This document shows, in pieces, positions 44,753 through 54,251 of a stretch of DNA of 64,000 nt; the stretch's first letter is position 1; the number at the start of each line of letters is the position of its first letter. The stretch lies in NCBI RefSeq assembly GCF_028888695.1, contig NZ_PNFF01000001.1, positions 1,063,501-1,127,500 of the forward strand, read 5' to 3'. The position numbers were made by a program, and so were the translations under genes. Under the pieces are notes generated by a model. The model was not told the origin of the DNA. It searched no databases and worked only from the letters and a program-made list of their open reading frames with translations. Source of the stretch: Bacillus methanolicus. GTDB taxonomy: Bacteria; Bacillota; Bacilli; Bacillales; Cytobacillaceae.

Positions 44753-45826
44753 TTATTCAACTTTCAAAACCCAGCCAAATGGATCAGGCTGTGTTCCATT
44801 TTGTATACCGGTTAATGAATCGTACAATTTTTTAGATAATGGACCAGTTTCACCGTTATTAATGACAAGCTTTTCGTTTCTCCAGAAGAATTCACCAATC
44901 GGTGAAATGACGGCAGCTGTTCCTGTCCCAAAGGCTTCCTCTAACAACCCGTCATTATAAGCTTGATGAATTTCATAAATTGATATTTTACGTTCCACAA
45001 CTGGTACATTCCAATATTTTAAAAGTTGAATGACTGAATTTCTTGTAACACCTTCTAAAATACTTCCATTTAATGCCGGAGTAATGACTTCTCCATTTAT
45101 TTTAAAGAAGATATTCATACTGCCTACTTCTTCAATGTACGTATTTTCTTTCCCGTCCAACCATAAAACTTGAGAATAACCAGCTTTGCTGGATTCTTCT
45201 TGTGCTTTTAGACTGGCAGCATAATTACCGGCCGTTTTGGCATTCCCCGTTCCACCTGCTACGGCACGTACATATTGACTTTCTACAGCAATTTTAACAG
45301 GATTCATTCCTTCTTTATAATAAGCACCTACCGGCGATAAAATAATCATGAATTGATATCTCTTTGAGGGTGCAACACCAAGGTATGGTTCGGTTGCAAT
45401 GATGAACGGACGAATATAAAGGGAAGTGCCCTCTAATGTGGGAATCCAATCCCTGTCAATGGTAATCAATTGTTTTAGAGCATATAAAGCTAAATCTTCA
45501 TCGATTTGCGGGATACATAACCTGGCATTTGAACGATTTAACCTTTTCATATTTTGATCTGGTCTAAATAATAGAATTTCTTCATCTTTTGTAAGATAAG
45601 CTTTTAACCCCTCAAAAACAGTTTGACCATAATGAAAGACCATGGCAGCAGGATCTAAGGTGATTGGTTGATAAGGAACGATCCGGGGGTCATGCCAGCC
45701 TTTTCCTTCCGTATAATCCATAATAAACATATGATCTGTAAAATTCTTTCCAAACTCAAGACGGTCAAATGGAGGTATTGGCTTTCTTTTTGTTGTTAGG
45801 TTAATTTCAATTTTATAATCTTTCAT
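44753..45826 (-). CDS. ilvE: Branched-chain amino acid aminotransferase
   Basis: 357 residues, fold-type IV PLP enzyme of the long (YbgE/YwaA-like) class. 'VFHYGQTVFEGLKAYLTKDEEILLFRPDQNMKRLNRS' is the substrate-entry and phosphate region; 'RAVAGGTGNAKTAGNYAASLKAQ' holds the PLP Lys; 'EVGSMNIFFKINGEVITPAL' and 'SILEGVTRNSVIQLL' are the Glu and cofactor-cup motifs. It interconverts Leu, Ile and Val with their keto acids. GGGAG precedes the ATG. Monocistronic, with its own terminator. Confidence 0.92.
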   Translation of the reverse strand: MKDYKIEINLTTKRKPIPPFDRLEFGKNFTDHMFIMDYTEGKGWHDPRIVPYQPITLDPAAMVFHYGQTVFEGLKAYLTKDEEILLFRPDQNMKRLNRSNARLCIPQIDEDLALYALKQLITIDRDWIPTLEGTSLYIRPFIIATEPYLGVAPSKRYQFMIILSPVGAYYKEGMNPVKIAVESQYVRAVAGGTGNAKTAGNYAASLKAQEESSKAGYSQVLWLDGKENTYIEEVGSMNIFFKINGEVITPALNGSILEGVTRNSVIQLLKYWNVPVVERKISIYEIHQAYNDGLLEEAFGTGTAAVISPIGEFFWRNEKLVINNGETGPLSKKLYDSLTGIQNGTQPDPFGWVLKVE

Positions 45827-46229
45827 GATTCTTTCTCCCTGTCTATCAATAATTTTTCTTATAAAATTTATTATCTACCTATAAAAAATAGATAAATCTT
45901 TTTAAATATTATAAAAATAAATGATAGACATAACAACCATATTATTCAAAAATAATTAATTTTTATTTTAGTGCGAAAATATATTATACAGTTAGAGTAA
46001 AAAATCCCGAAACACGGCAAAGTGTTACGGGATGATAGATTATCTTTTATAATAGGTTAGCCTTATAATTATTCATGAAGACAATCCTTGCATTTTAATA
46101 TCAAACCGGACATGGAATGAACCAAGTATCCTTGAAATATAAGAAAAAACAAACTGAACTCAAAATATACGTTTGCATATATAAACAATTTATTGTATAT
46201 TTATAAAAAATATTGGTTACGAGGAGATA
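45827..46229. promoter_or_regulatory. Divergent region between ilvE and the acetyltransferase gene
   Basis: Minus-strand TATAAT at 45983-45988 is the best -10 for ilvE. A hairpin ATCCCG..CGGGAT (46004-46033, inner AACAC/GTGTT) with six T residues on the minus strand lies just before it. For the plus-strand gene, TTGCAT (46172) and TATATT 17 bases later form a plausible promoter. CTTATAATTATTCATG (46062-46077) resembles an ArgR box. No T-box motif was seen. Confidence 0.4.
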
Positions 46230-46232
46230 ATG

Positions 46233-46688
46233 ATGCAAATCTATAATGCAGTTACAAGCGATGTTAAAGATATCCACGATTTAATTCAACTATATTCTAA
46301 TAAAGGATTAGTTTTACCTCGTTCGTTCTTATCAATATATCAGCATTTACAGTGTATGTATGTTGTAAAAGATCAAAATAAAATCGTTGGAGTTGCTGGA
46401 TTACATGTTTTGGGCCATGATCTTGCAGAGGTACGTTCATTAGTTGTATCACCGGAACATGTGGGTCGAGGCATTGGTCGCATGCTAGTAAACCATATAA
46501 TAAATGAAGCATCCAGACTTGGAGTTAAAAGATTAATATCTTTTACTTATCAAGTTAAATTTTTTGAAAAATGTGGATTTGAAATTGTTGAAAAAGAAAC
46601 TTTACCTGAAAAAGTATGGGTTGATTGTATGCATTGCCCCAAATTTGATTGTTGTGATGAAACCGCAATGGTTAAATATATTGATTAG
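46233..46688 (+). CDS. ArgA-like GNAT N-acetyltransferase
   Basis: 151 residues from the second ATG (better spaced after GAGGAG; 46230 is possible). GNAT fold with acetyl-CoA loop 'SLVVSPEHVGRGIGRMLV' and core 'KNKIVGVAGLHVLGHDLAEVRS'-like text. C-terminal 'TYQVKFFEKCGFEIVEKETLPEKVWVDCMHCPKFDCCDE' region (in parts: FFEKCGFEIV, LPEKVWVDCMHCPKFDCC) is the hallmark of short N-acetylglutamate-synthase-like proteins. Possibly first step of arginine synthesis, supported by an upstream ArgR-like box; substrate not proven. Confidence 0.75.
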   Translation: MQIYNAVTSDVKDIHDLIQLYSNKGLVLPRSFLSIYQHLQCMYVVKDQNKIVGVAGLHVLGHDLAEVRSLVVSPEHVGRGIGRMLVNHIINEASRLGVKRLISFTYQVKFFEKCGFEIVEKETLPEKVWVDCMHCPKFDCCDETAMVKYID

Positions 46689-47144
46689 ATCCAGATTATC
46701 TTCACTATGCCATAGATAAAAATAAAGAACTCAAGACAAGTAAAAATGCACCATTAAAAGCAAAAAACTTATACTCACTCTAGTAAACATTTTATCCAAC
46801 ACACCCTTTTCTTCTTCGTTACACTCTAAAAGTAGCATAAATTTATTAAACGATTGATAATGGTTTATAAATATTGAGTTAATAAATCTTTTTAAAGAAG
46901 TTAAGAAAGCATTTCTAATAAATACCATACTCTAATTAGTTATGCAGTATATTATGTAAACTAAAAACAAAAGAAAACATAACTCTCTTTCTCCCCTCAA
47001 GTTCGCATGGCAACACATATCTGGAAGAACTTATTTTCGCAAGTTCCTTATAAAAGTCAGCCGCTAAGAAATAAGAAAGTTATACAAAAGATCAGAGCCG
47101 CCTACATCTATCGTAGACAGCTCATTTATTACGGGCCTATTCTG
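46689..47144. other. Intergenic region, nothing recognised
   Basis: 456 bp of AT-rich sequence between the acetyltransferase and the GDPD-PhoD gene. A 65-codon minus-strand frame (46731-46928) has no ribosome-binding site and no recognisable features. No RNA gene or clear terminator seen. Confidence 0.4.
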
Positions 47145-49346
47145 TTATTCAATTGGAAAATCACGTTGGAAATGAACTTTGCCGTTTTCATCACGAATTT
47201 CGACTGTCATTTGTTTTCGACCCGGATCAATCTTGATTACACCAAAGTTAAAGAACCCACCTTCAGCATACAGTCGCTCCGGCCCAAATGTAGGATCAAG
47301 TGTCGACGGCTGACCCATACCTGCCCCAATCGGTCCGCTTACCAGTTCGCGATAATCAACCGTACCGTTATGGTCAGGATCATACTGGATAATATCAGCA
47401 AAATGAACATCAGCAGTGACAAAATTCACGTTCTTAATTTTATTCTCCGTAATGAATGTTGAAATCTTCGCAAATTCATGTTCATACCCTGTTTTATCGA
47501 TCGGATTGATGTTGTCGCCATTCGCCCATCCATCTCGTGCATTCGGCTTCCCTGTCGGAATGGAAATCGGTACCGAAGAAGCAACAAGTTTCACTTGGGC
47601 ATCTGAATTCAAAAGTTCTTTTTTCAACCATTCAAGCTGCTTTTGACCAAGCATGGTTTTGTCCTGCCCATCTGGTTTCGTATTTGGATCACGGTAACTA
47701 CGATTATTTAAAATGAATAAATCAAGTGTTTCGCCCCATGAAAACTTATGATAAAGCTTTCCGGAAGAACTCCGCTCTTTCAACATTGGCCAATAATCCG
47801 TAAAAGCTTGAAACCCTGTTGAGGTAAGCGGCTCAAATGGTCCGGAAAAGTCATTCATTACCTCATGGTCATCCCAGATCGCATATATACTTGTCGATTG
47901 AAGTAACTTTCTTAAGTCTGGGTCGGTGCGATTTTCTTTATATTTTGCCCAGAAATCTTCAATGGTTTTCGATGGCGGATTTGGTACAGCAGGAGTAGCA
48001 TTATCAGCGTAAATCGTATCCCCGCTAAATAAGAAGAAATCCGGTTTCAAATCGGCCATCGCAGAAAAAGCTTTGAATGGCGGAATTTTGCCTTGGCCGC
48101 CTGTGTCGCCGCCCCAAACAATCGTTAACGGCTTCATTTCATTTTCAGCCGGAGCTGTTTTAAAGCTTCCGTACACCTGATGGGATCCCGGAAGAGCGTG
48201 AACACGGTAGTAATAAATCGTATTCGGTTTCAATCCAGTAACTTTTACTTGTGCGGTCAAATCATGTTTGGAAGTTGCTTTTTCGGTTTTCATGATGGCT
48301 TTTTTAAACGAAGCATCTTCGGAAACTTCAAATCGTACATTTGCGGACTGGCTTGTCCTGGCCCATAATACAGCGGATGTATCCGTTACTTCGCCGCTGG
48401 CCGCCCCGTGAGAAATGTACGGTTTCTTGTTCAACTCTACCAATCGATCAGGATAATTCGTAAACATCCCATCAACACCAAGAGATAATTGCTCGACCAT
48501 TTCATCCTGTGTATTCACGGTATACGGATGAACGATCATATGACGTTCATGGGCCTCCTGCATAAATGCCGGGGAGACGAGCGATTTATCCGGTCCTACA
48601 CCTTCCGCATATTCCGCAGCCCGGTTAAAGACATCATCAAGATTTAGACCTTGAATCATCTTTGGAGTATAAAGCTGGATAAGTGAAATATCCTCAGGAA
48701 CGATGGCCTGCAATTTTCGTAAGCTCGCTTCACTGAATGATTGGAAAATGACTTTGTCTTTTTTCAAGTAACCGTTCTTCTTCAAAATTTCAACAAGTTT
48801 TTCTTCCATGCCCGGGTAAACATCAGGTGCCTTCGTTTCTATGTAAAGAGCAGCTTTTTTATCTTTCTTTTTGATAAAATCGATCGCTTCCTGAAGGGTT
48901 GGAATTTTCTCTGCGGCATATTGTTTTTTCGCATATTCTGGGTAAGTAGTGTTAAACCAAGAACCGGCATCCAACTTCTTAATTTCGGCAAGAGTGAAGT
49001 CTTTTACCCGCCAAGGGGCACTGTCGGGAAATACTTCTTCCACATTCGTCGTTCTTGCAAGCGTGGAATCGTGAATGGCAATTAACTCACCATCTTTTGT
49101 CATATGCAAATCCAGTTCGACATAATCTGCTTTCATTTGGATTGCCTTTTCATATGCTGCCAGCGTATGTTCAGGTGCATAACCTGAAGCACCGCGGTGG
49201 GCGATGACATCAACATGATCAACAATCGGTTTCAGCATAGATTGCTGTTTAACCTGTTTATCATCTGCCAATGCTTCCGGAGCGAAACTTACGAGTAATC
49301 CTAACGAAAGTGAAAGGGATAAACCAATCATTCCTGTCTTTTTCAC
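47145..49346 (-). CDS. Secreted glycerophosphodiester phosphodiesterase fused to PhoD-like phosphatase
   Basis: ~733 residues from GTG 49346 behind GGAGGAG. Sec-type signal peptide 'KKTGMIGLSLSLSLGLLVSF' then 'APEALADD'. Residues ~40-310: GDPD TIM barrel with 'VIAHRGASGYAPEHTLAAY' (catalytic His, Glu), 'DYVELDLHMTKDGELIAIHD' (metal Glu/Asp and second His) and 'MIVHPYTVNT'. Residues ~315-740: Fn3-like PhoD_N domain ('GEVTDTSAVLWARTS') and PhoD metallophosphatase ('WGGDTGGQG', 'FFLFSGDTIYADN', 'IYAIWDDHEVMNDF', 'FVTADVHFADI'). It probably degrades glycerophosphodiesters or teichoic acid and releases phosphate outside the cell. Confidence 0.85.
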   Translation of the reverse strand: MKKTGMIGLSLSLSLGLLVSFAPEALADDKQVKQQSMLKPIVDHVDVIAHRGASGYAPEHTLAAYEKAIQMKADYVELDLHMTKDGELIAIHDSTLARTTNVEEVFPDSAPWRVKDFTLAEIKKLDAGSWFNTTYPEYAKKQYAAEKIPTLQEAIDFIKKKDKKAALYIETKAPDVYPGMEEKLVEILKKNGYLKKDKVIFQSFSEASLRKLQAIVPEDISLIQLYTPKMIQGLNLDDVFNRAAEYAEGVGPDKSLVSPAFMQEAHERHMIVHPYTVNTQDEMVEQLSLGVDGMFTNYPDRLVELNKKPYISHGAASGEVTDTSAVLWARTSQSANVRFEVSEDASFKKAIMKTEKATSKHDLTAQVKVTGLKPNTIYYYRVHALPGSHQVYGSFKTAPAENEMKPLTIVWGGDTGGQGKIPPFKAFSAMADLKPDFFLFSGDTIYADNATPAVPNPPSKTIEDFWAKYKENRTDPDLRKLLQSTSIYAIWDDHEVMNDFSGPFEPLTSTGFQAFTDYWPMLKERSSSGKLYHKFSWGETLDLFILNNRSYRDPNTKPDGQDKTMLGQKQLEWLKKELLNSDAQVKLVASSVPISIPTGKPNARDGWANGDNINPIDKTGYEHEFAKISTFITENKIKNVNFVTADVHFADIIQYDPDHNGTVDYRELVSGPIGAGMGQPSTLDPTFGPERLYAEGGFFNFGVIKIDPGRKQMTVEIRDENGKVHFQRDFPIE

Positions 49347-49520
49347 AGCGATCTCACTCTCCTCCAAATTTTGGTGATTTCTTTCCCCTTCATCGTAAAA
49401 AATAGATTTGAAGAGAATATTAAAAATGATTTGAAAATTGGTTAAAAAAAATAGGAAAAATAGAGGATCGCAATTTGTAGGACGATATGAGGAGATGTTA
49501 AATTTATCTATTTAGTAGGA

Positions 49521-49549
49521 AACCGCCAAATCATCATGATTAGGCGGTT
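49521..49549. terminator. Terminator between the GDPD-PhoD gene and the ABC operon
   Basis: AACCGCC-a-AATCAT-c-ATGATT-a-GGCGGTT hairpin; T-rich on the plus side, weaker on the minus side. On the minus strand it follows the last ABC permease gene. Confidence 0.7.
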
Positions 49550-49559
49550 TTTCTTGACA

Positions 49560-50704
49560 TTACAAGATATCTTTTATGATTTCCTTTTTCCATTTAAGAA
49601 CGAAGATTACTGCACTACCTGCTAAAATAAACACTAACATAATGGGCAGAAAATGTTTTGGCAGAAATAGATTGGTTATATCCTGTACCAAATAACTTAT
49701 TCCTATTCCAAATAGGACAAATGCCAACGGAATTTGCACCCCAATATTGGACATGTAATTTGGCGCTAAGCTTGAAATGAATGCAACAAGGAAAAGTAAT
49801 GCAATTCCAAGCACATACATGCTGATTACCGTTAAAATGATATATTGCAAAAACGTCAAATCGTACCACGATATAAACTCATTAAATAAGGAGCTAATTT
49901 CTATTGGTAAGAATATAGCCGTTTCATTTCCTCGATAAAGGCAGAAAAAACATGCCAACTGAACCGTGATTACGGCTATTACCGCGATAAGAGCTGCGAT
50001 AAATTTTTTAAAGAAAAGATTTCGCCCGATCTTCGAGCTATATTGTAAAAGAATCATATTGTTTTTGCGGTCTGTCAAATACAAAGGAGTGGCAATGATC
50101 ATCACACTAAAAACACTAAAATTGCTACACGTCCTGCTAAATTATTATAGTTTTCGTAGACCAGCCAGGGAAGAATAGCCGTTGCAGATCCGCTTTCCAG
50201 TAATTCGTTAACACGTTTTAACTCTCCGTCGTATAACGGCCTCATACTAATAGCATGTCCAATTCGCTCGGGATGTTCGTAGTTTTCAATAAAAGTTTCT
50301 CTAGCTTGTAATTCCCAAAAAACATCAACTCCATCCTCAAAGATCACTTTACTATGTAGACGATTAAGCTTTTTATCATCCAGATCTGCATTTCGAAACT
50401 TTTCATACGTATCCAATCCAGCTTTTACTAAATCCTCATTAGATTGCAAATACGCTGTTGCTTCTACTACTTTTTGATCGTAAGTTTTTTTAAAATGCTC
50501 GAATTCTTCTTCATCCAGAAATTTTCCATACTCTTTAATCATCTCTTGTGCAACTAAAAATTCATCATTTGCAGGCCTTCCATTAGGAAAATGCTTAAAA
50601 TCAAAAATGATGAACAGCTGATAAAAGACAACACTGACAATTAAAAGAAGTACAATGACTTTCAGCGTAAGAATTTTCTTTAATTCGTTCCAGATGATTT
50701 TCAT
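49560..50704 (-). pseudogene. ABC-2 type permease, interrupted by a frameshift
   Basis: Two overlapping frames make one ~380-residue permease. 50704-50102 gives the N-terminal helix ('LTLKVIVLLLIVSVVFYQLF') and the long extracytoplasmic loop, ending '...NNLAGRVAILVFLV'. 50105-49560 continues 'MIIATPLYLTDRKNNMILLQ' with five more helices. One added T in the T5 run near 50110 restores the frame ('VFFSVMIIATP'). Same architecture as the intact neighbour (50720-51988). May be a sequencing error, a mutation or frameshift control. Confidence 0.7.
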
Positions 50705-50719
50705 TTTATCGCTTCCTAA

Positions 50720-51988
50720 CTATAGATTTTGATGATAAAAACGTTTTATGCAAAGAAATGTAGTCAACATGAAAAGAGGCAGCCATATCCCTAATGTTAT
50801 GAGTTCATAGTACTGAAAAGTGGTAAATGCACCGCTTTCCATCCACCATTTCTTTGACCCTAACATCAGTACAAATGGAGTAAAATGAGCGTAAAAAATC
50901 GTGTTGCTGTCTAATGGCATTTTTCCTGGAAGCAAAATTCCCGCTCCCAATAAGACACCAAAAATAATAAACACAACATAGCTGTTGCGAATCCACATGG
51001 AAAGTACAAAAGTTATGAGTGTGAATAAGATTTGGCAAATGAGTAATAACAGACAGCCTAATAAAAAGTATTCAATAAAGGTAAAATTCCACCAGCTAAT
51101 AAACGGAGCGTTATTTGGCTCTATTAGAAATCCCGTACTAATTGGTACCTTCCACAAGCGCGAATAATCAAAGACGAGAAAATATACAACAAATGTACCA
51201 AAGAGTAAGAATGCGGTAACCATAACTGAAGCAAATAAGGATGCAGCTAACTTGTCCCACATCAGCTTTCTTCCCCGTTTGGTGGAGTAGGTTAATAGGT
51301 ATGTGTGTTGATCATATTCATAGTTCACCAGAAATGCTGTAAACAATACAACGAGAAGCATTGCTTGAAAGATAATATAACGAAATAGTGTTTTGAACAA
51401 AAAGGAATGCGTTTCGAACATCTTACCAAGAAAGAAGAGGTGAAGATGCTCCTTATTCTTTTTTATTTCCTCGAGCCGCGGTTCTAATGATTTATATTGC
51501 TCTCTCACAGTTTCAGCAGCTTCTCCACTTAGTCCATACATCTTAATTTGGGCTTCTGCAGCTTCCAAAAGGTCCATGTTTTCATACTGCTTTACGATAT
51601 CCTCAGCAGTTAATAAGTAAGACTCTTTCACCATTAAATCAACGATACGTTCTAGCTCTGCTTCGGTAAAAACACCTGATTCTATTGCAGGATAATAATT
51701 TTCCGGCTCAAAAAATTCAGAAGCTGATTCATAAGTTTTGCCTGTTTTCTTTTCTGCAAGCCTGTTCCAGCTTGCCAGCTCCTTCTCATAAGAATTTTTT
51801 AAATTCTTTCGCCCCTTCTCATCCATTAAGGTCCCATTATCATCGATAATCCGATTGATGCGGCTCATATCTTCTCTCATTGGGGCATGCTGATAGATAA
51901 TAAAAATATTAAAAGCTGTAAATAAGATCAATAGAGTTATAACAATGGGAGAAGTAATTATCTTTTTTAACTCTAGTCGCTTTATCAT
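50720..51988 (-). CDS. ABC-2 type permease
   Basis: 422 residues. N-terminal helix 'IITSPIVITLLILFTAFNIF', then ~170 mainly polar residues outside the membrane, then five or six helices ('YIIFQAMLLVVLFTAFLV', 'LFASVMVTAFLLFGTFVVYF', 'FIEYFLLGCLLLLICQILFTLITF', 'YVVFIIFGVLLGAGILL'). 'HTYLLTYSTKRGRKLMWDKLAAS' is the coupling-region motif shared with the broken paralogue. It forms the export channel with the ATPase directly upstream (6 nt). Substrate unknown; peptides or lipids are typical. Confidence 0.8.
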   Translation of the reverse strand: MIKRLELKKIITSPIVITLLILFTAFNIFIIYQHAPMREDMSRINRIIDDNGTLMDEKGRKNLKNSYEKELASWNRLAEKKTGKTYESASEFFEPENYYPAIESGVFTEAELERIVDLMVKESYLLTAEDIVKQYENMDLLEAAEAQIKMYGLSGEAAETVREQYKSLEPRLEEIKKNKEHLHLFFLGKMFETHSFLFKTLFRYIIFQAMLLVVLFTAFLVNYEYDQHTYLLTYSTKRGRKLMWDKLAASLFASVMVTAFLLFGTFVVYFLVFDYSRLWKVPISTGFLIEPNNAPFISWWNFTFIEYFLLGCLLLLICQILFTLITFVLSMWIRNSYVVFIIFGVLLGAGILLPGKMPLDSNTIFYAHFTPFVLMLGSKKWWMESGAFTTFQYYELITLGIWLPLFMLTTFLCIKRFYHQNL

Positions 51989-51994
51989 GTTCGC

Positions 51995-52870
51995 TTACTC
52001 CTGTTTTAGTGCTTCATCTTGATAGACATATAGAAAAACATCTTCTAAATTAGGATGAACGGGTCTCCACTCCGGTTTTGCAGCATCTTTCGTTAAGAAC
52101 CGCACGTGCATCTTCCCGTTTTCTTGCTTCTCAGATAGGGAAAGATAATTTTTTCTAAACGTTGCTGCATCATGAAACTCCACTTCCGTTTCGTATACGA
52201 ACCCTTCTATCTTTTTACAAATGTTCGAAACTGTATCTTTGTATAGTACTTTTTTGTCTTTAATCATAACAATTTCATTCGCGATGGACTCTACATCTGA
52301 GACGATATGGGTGGATAAAATAACGATTCTGTCTCTCGCTAAATCGGATATCAAGTTACGAAAACGAACTCTTTCCTTCGGATCAAGGCCTGCGGTTGGC
52401 TCATCTAAAATGAGTATTTTCGGATCATTTAACATTGCTTGAGCGATCCCTACACGCTGAATCATTCCGCCTGAGAATTTTTTCATTTTTTTGTTCGCAA
52501 CATGCTCTAACCCAACCAGCTTTAACATCTCTTGCACCCTGTCTAGAGCTACTTTTCGGTCCATCCCCTTAAGAGCAGCAAGATATAGTAAATATGAGGT
52601 CGGGCTGTAATTTTTGTAGTAGCCGAACTCTTGGGGAAGATAACCTAGAATTTCACGATACTTTTCGTCCAGCTTGATAATATCCATTCCCTCATACAAA
52701 ATGGTGCCGCTCGTCGGAAACAACAAGGTCGTTAACATCTTAATGAGTGTAGTTTTCCCTGCCCCATTCGGTGCGAGCAATCCATATACACCATGATGAA
52801 ATTCTAGATTAATGTCTTTAAGCGCAACAAATTTACCATAATTTTTCGTAACATTTTGAACGGTTAACAT
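51995..52870 (-). CDS. ABC transporter ATP-binding protein
   Basis: 291 residues. Walker A 'GLLAPNGAGKTTLIKML' (Ala instead of the usual Gly before PNG), Q-loop 'GYLPQEFGYYKNYS', signature 'KKFSGGMIQRVGIAQAML', Walker B 'KILILDEPTAGLDPKER', H-loop 'VILSTHIVSD'. The C-terminal ~80 residues are an extension common in exporters of this class. It powers the two downstream ABC-2 permeases. Adjacent to the upstream membrane protein gene without spacing. Confidence 0.93.
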   Translation of the reverse strand: MLTVQNVTKNYGKFVALKDINLEFHHGVYGLLAPNGAGKTTLIKMLTTLLFPTSGTILYEGMDIIKLDEKYREILGYLPQEFGYYKNYSPTSYLLYLAALKGMDRKVALDRVQEMLKLVGLEHVANKKMKKFSGGMIQRVGIAQAMLNDPKILILDEPTAGLDPKERVRFRNLISDLARDRIVILSTHIVSDVESIANEIVMIKDKKVLYKDTVSNICKKIEGFVYETEVEFHDAATFRKNYLSLSEKQENGKMHVRFLTKDAAKPEWRPVHPNLEDVFLYVYQDEALKQE

Positions 52871-53629
52871 TTACAGGACTCCTTCTATATTTCGAAATGT
52901 AATGAATTTTTTTAAGCGAAATAAATACACAAACAAGCAGCCAAGTGATACTACAACATATAAATAAATGGGAATCTGACTTAATACGAATGTGTAAAAC
53001 TCTAAGCTATATACAGCTGGAATAAAGTTAATCAACAACCATCCTGCAATCATGACATAGCTTGCAAATCTCGATTTAAACTTTTGCAACACATATAAAT
53101 AGATAGTTGCAAAAACACTTAAAGAACTAATGGAAATTAATAAAGCTTCAAATAATTTAAAAGAATGAATAATCATGGACAGGAAAATGATCAAACAGAT
53201 ATTTATAAGTACTGACACGATACTAAAAACAAGCATGCGAAAAGCAGCCAATTGGAAAACATGATATTTACACGTCATTTCTACTTCAAAGGTACTTTTT
53301 CTGCTTACATTTACTAGAAATAGTGTCGCTATCAGGATGTAAAGGATTGGCGAAAGAATAAAAATAAAAGAATACATTTTACTTACTTGCATCTCATTTT
53401 CAATCGCTTGAAACGACCCAAATAGAAAGACACTTACAGCCAGCAGCACTACAAATATCAATTCTGTCGCATCACGAAAAAGATAGCGGAACCCCAGTTG
53501 TTGATACATTTCTCTTAAATACTCTGGAAACGACTTCGGTTTTGTCACCCCCTTTGAAATAATCAATTCTATCTGTGATTTAATCGTTTGTTCATCAGGA
53601 TAGTCGATGGTCAATTTTTCTTTTTTCAT
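52871..53629 (-). CDS. Six-helix membrane protein, possible anti-sigma partner or exporter subunit
   Basis: 252 residues. An N-terminal cytoplasmic ~45 residues ('MKKEKLTIDYPDEQTIKSQI') then six hydrophobic segments (e.g. 'LIFVVLLAVSVFLFGSF', 'FILSPILYILIATLFLVN', 'VSLGCLFVYLFRL'). Its start overlaps the 3' end of the sigma-factor gene, the usual place for a membrane anti-sigma factor, but no known anti-sigma motif is visible. May instead be part of the ABC transporter. Confidence 0.6.
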   Translation of the reverse strand: MKKEKLTIDYPDEQTIKSQIELIISKGVTKPKSFPEYLREMYQQLGFRYLFRDATELIFVVLLAVSVFLFGSFQAIENEMQVSKMYSFIFILSPILYILIATLFLVNVSRKSTFEVEMTCKYHVFQLAAFRMLVFSIVSVLINICLIIFLSMIIHSFKLFEALLISISSLSVFATIYLYVLQKFKSRFASYVMIAGWLLINFIPAVYSLEFYTFVLSQIPIYLYVVVSLGCLFVYLFRLKKFITFRNIEGVL

Positions 53630-54128
53630 CCCATTCCGCCTCCATTTTAAGCTTCAACTTTTTGATTGTGGCATAATACTTCGTTTTCACAGAGGACTCT
53701 GGTAAATCCAACGTTTTGGCAATTTCCGAAAACGTATTTTCGGTAAAAAGTTTTAATCGAACGATCTGCTTCTATAACCTCCAACTCTTCTATGGAATCC
53801 GAGATTCGGTCATACTTGTAGTATTTGGAGCGATAGTAATCTACCACGCGATAGGTCGCAATTTTATAGAGCCAAGTCTTAAATGATGATTTTTTTCATC
53901 AAAATTCTGGATGGATTGCAGCATACTGATGAAAATTTCCTGCGTTAAATCCATCGATAATTCTTTATTTAGGGTTTGTTTATATACAAAGGCGTAAATA
54001 GATTGATAGTAAAAGGAAACAAGCTCATTGACTGCCTTTTCGTCTGATTTCTTTTGGATCAACTTGATCCATTTTTTCTCTTTATTCATCTTTTTTGTCC
54101 ACTTCCAGCCTGGAATCATTGCTTTCAT
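53595..54128 (-). pseudogene. ECF-type RNA polymerase sigma factor, frameshifted
   Basis: N-terminal region 2 is intact ('SFYYQSIYAFVYKQ', 'DLTQEIFISMLQSIQNFDEK'). After the A7 run near 53893 the frame breaks; adding one A gives 'KKSSFKTWLYKIATYRVVDYYRS'. A second break near 53772 must be crossed to read region 4 ('RLKLFTENTFSEIAKTLDLP', 'SVKTKYYATIKKLKLKM'). The stop overlaps the next gene by ~35 bases. If real, the operon has lost its dedicated sigma factor. Confidence 0.75.
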
Positions 54129-54188
54129 TATTATATTCGTAAGAAAAGGGTGAATAGTTTTAAAAAAAGCAAACTTTTTTTAAATAGA

Positions 54189-54219
54189 AAAGAGACAAGT
54201 TTATTTGCTTTGTCTCTCC
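54189..54219 (-). terminator. Hairpin upstream of the sigma-factor gene
   Basis: AGAGACAA and TTTGTCTCT pair around an AT-rich loop; a T-rich stretch follows on the minus strand. It may block transcription from the repeat region. Confidence 0.55.
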
Positions 54220-54251
54220 TTTGGAAACTGTATAACAAATTTTAAAAATGG

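Noticed and set aside
45827-46229. T-box leader before ilvE
   Set aside because: No TGGNACCGCG-type T-box sequence was found on the minus strand.
46731-46928. 65-codon minus-strand frame
   Set aside because: No ribosome-binding site, no recognised family, AT-rich setting; probably chance.
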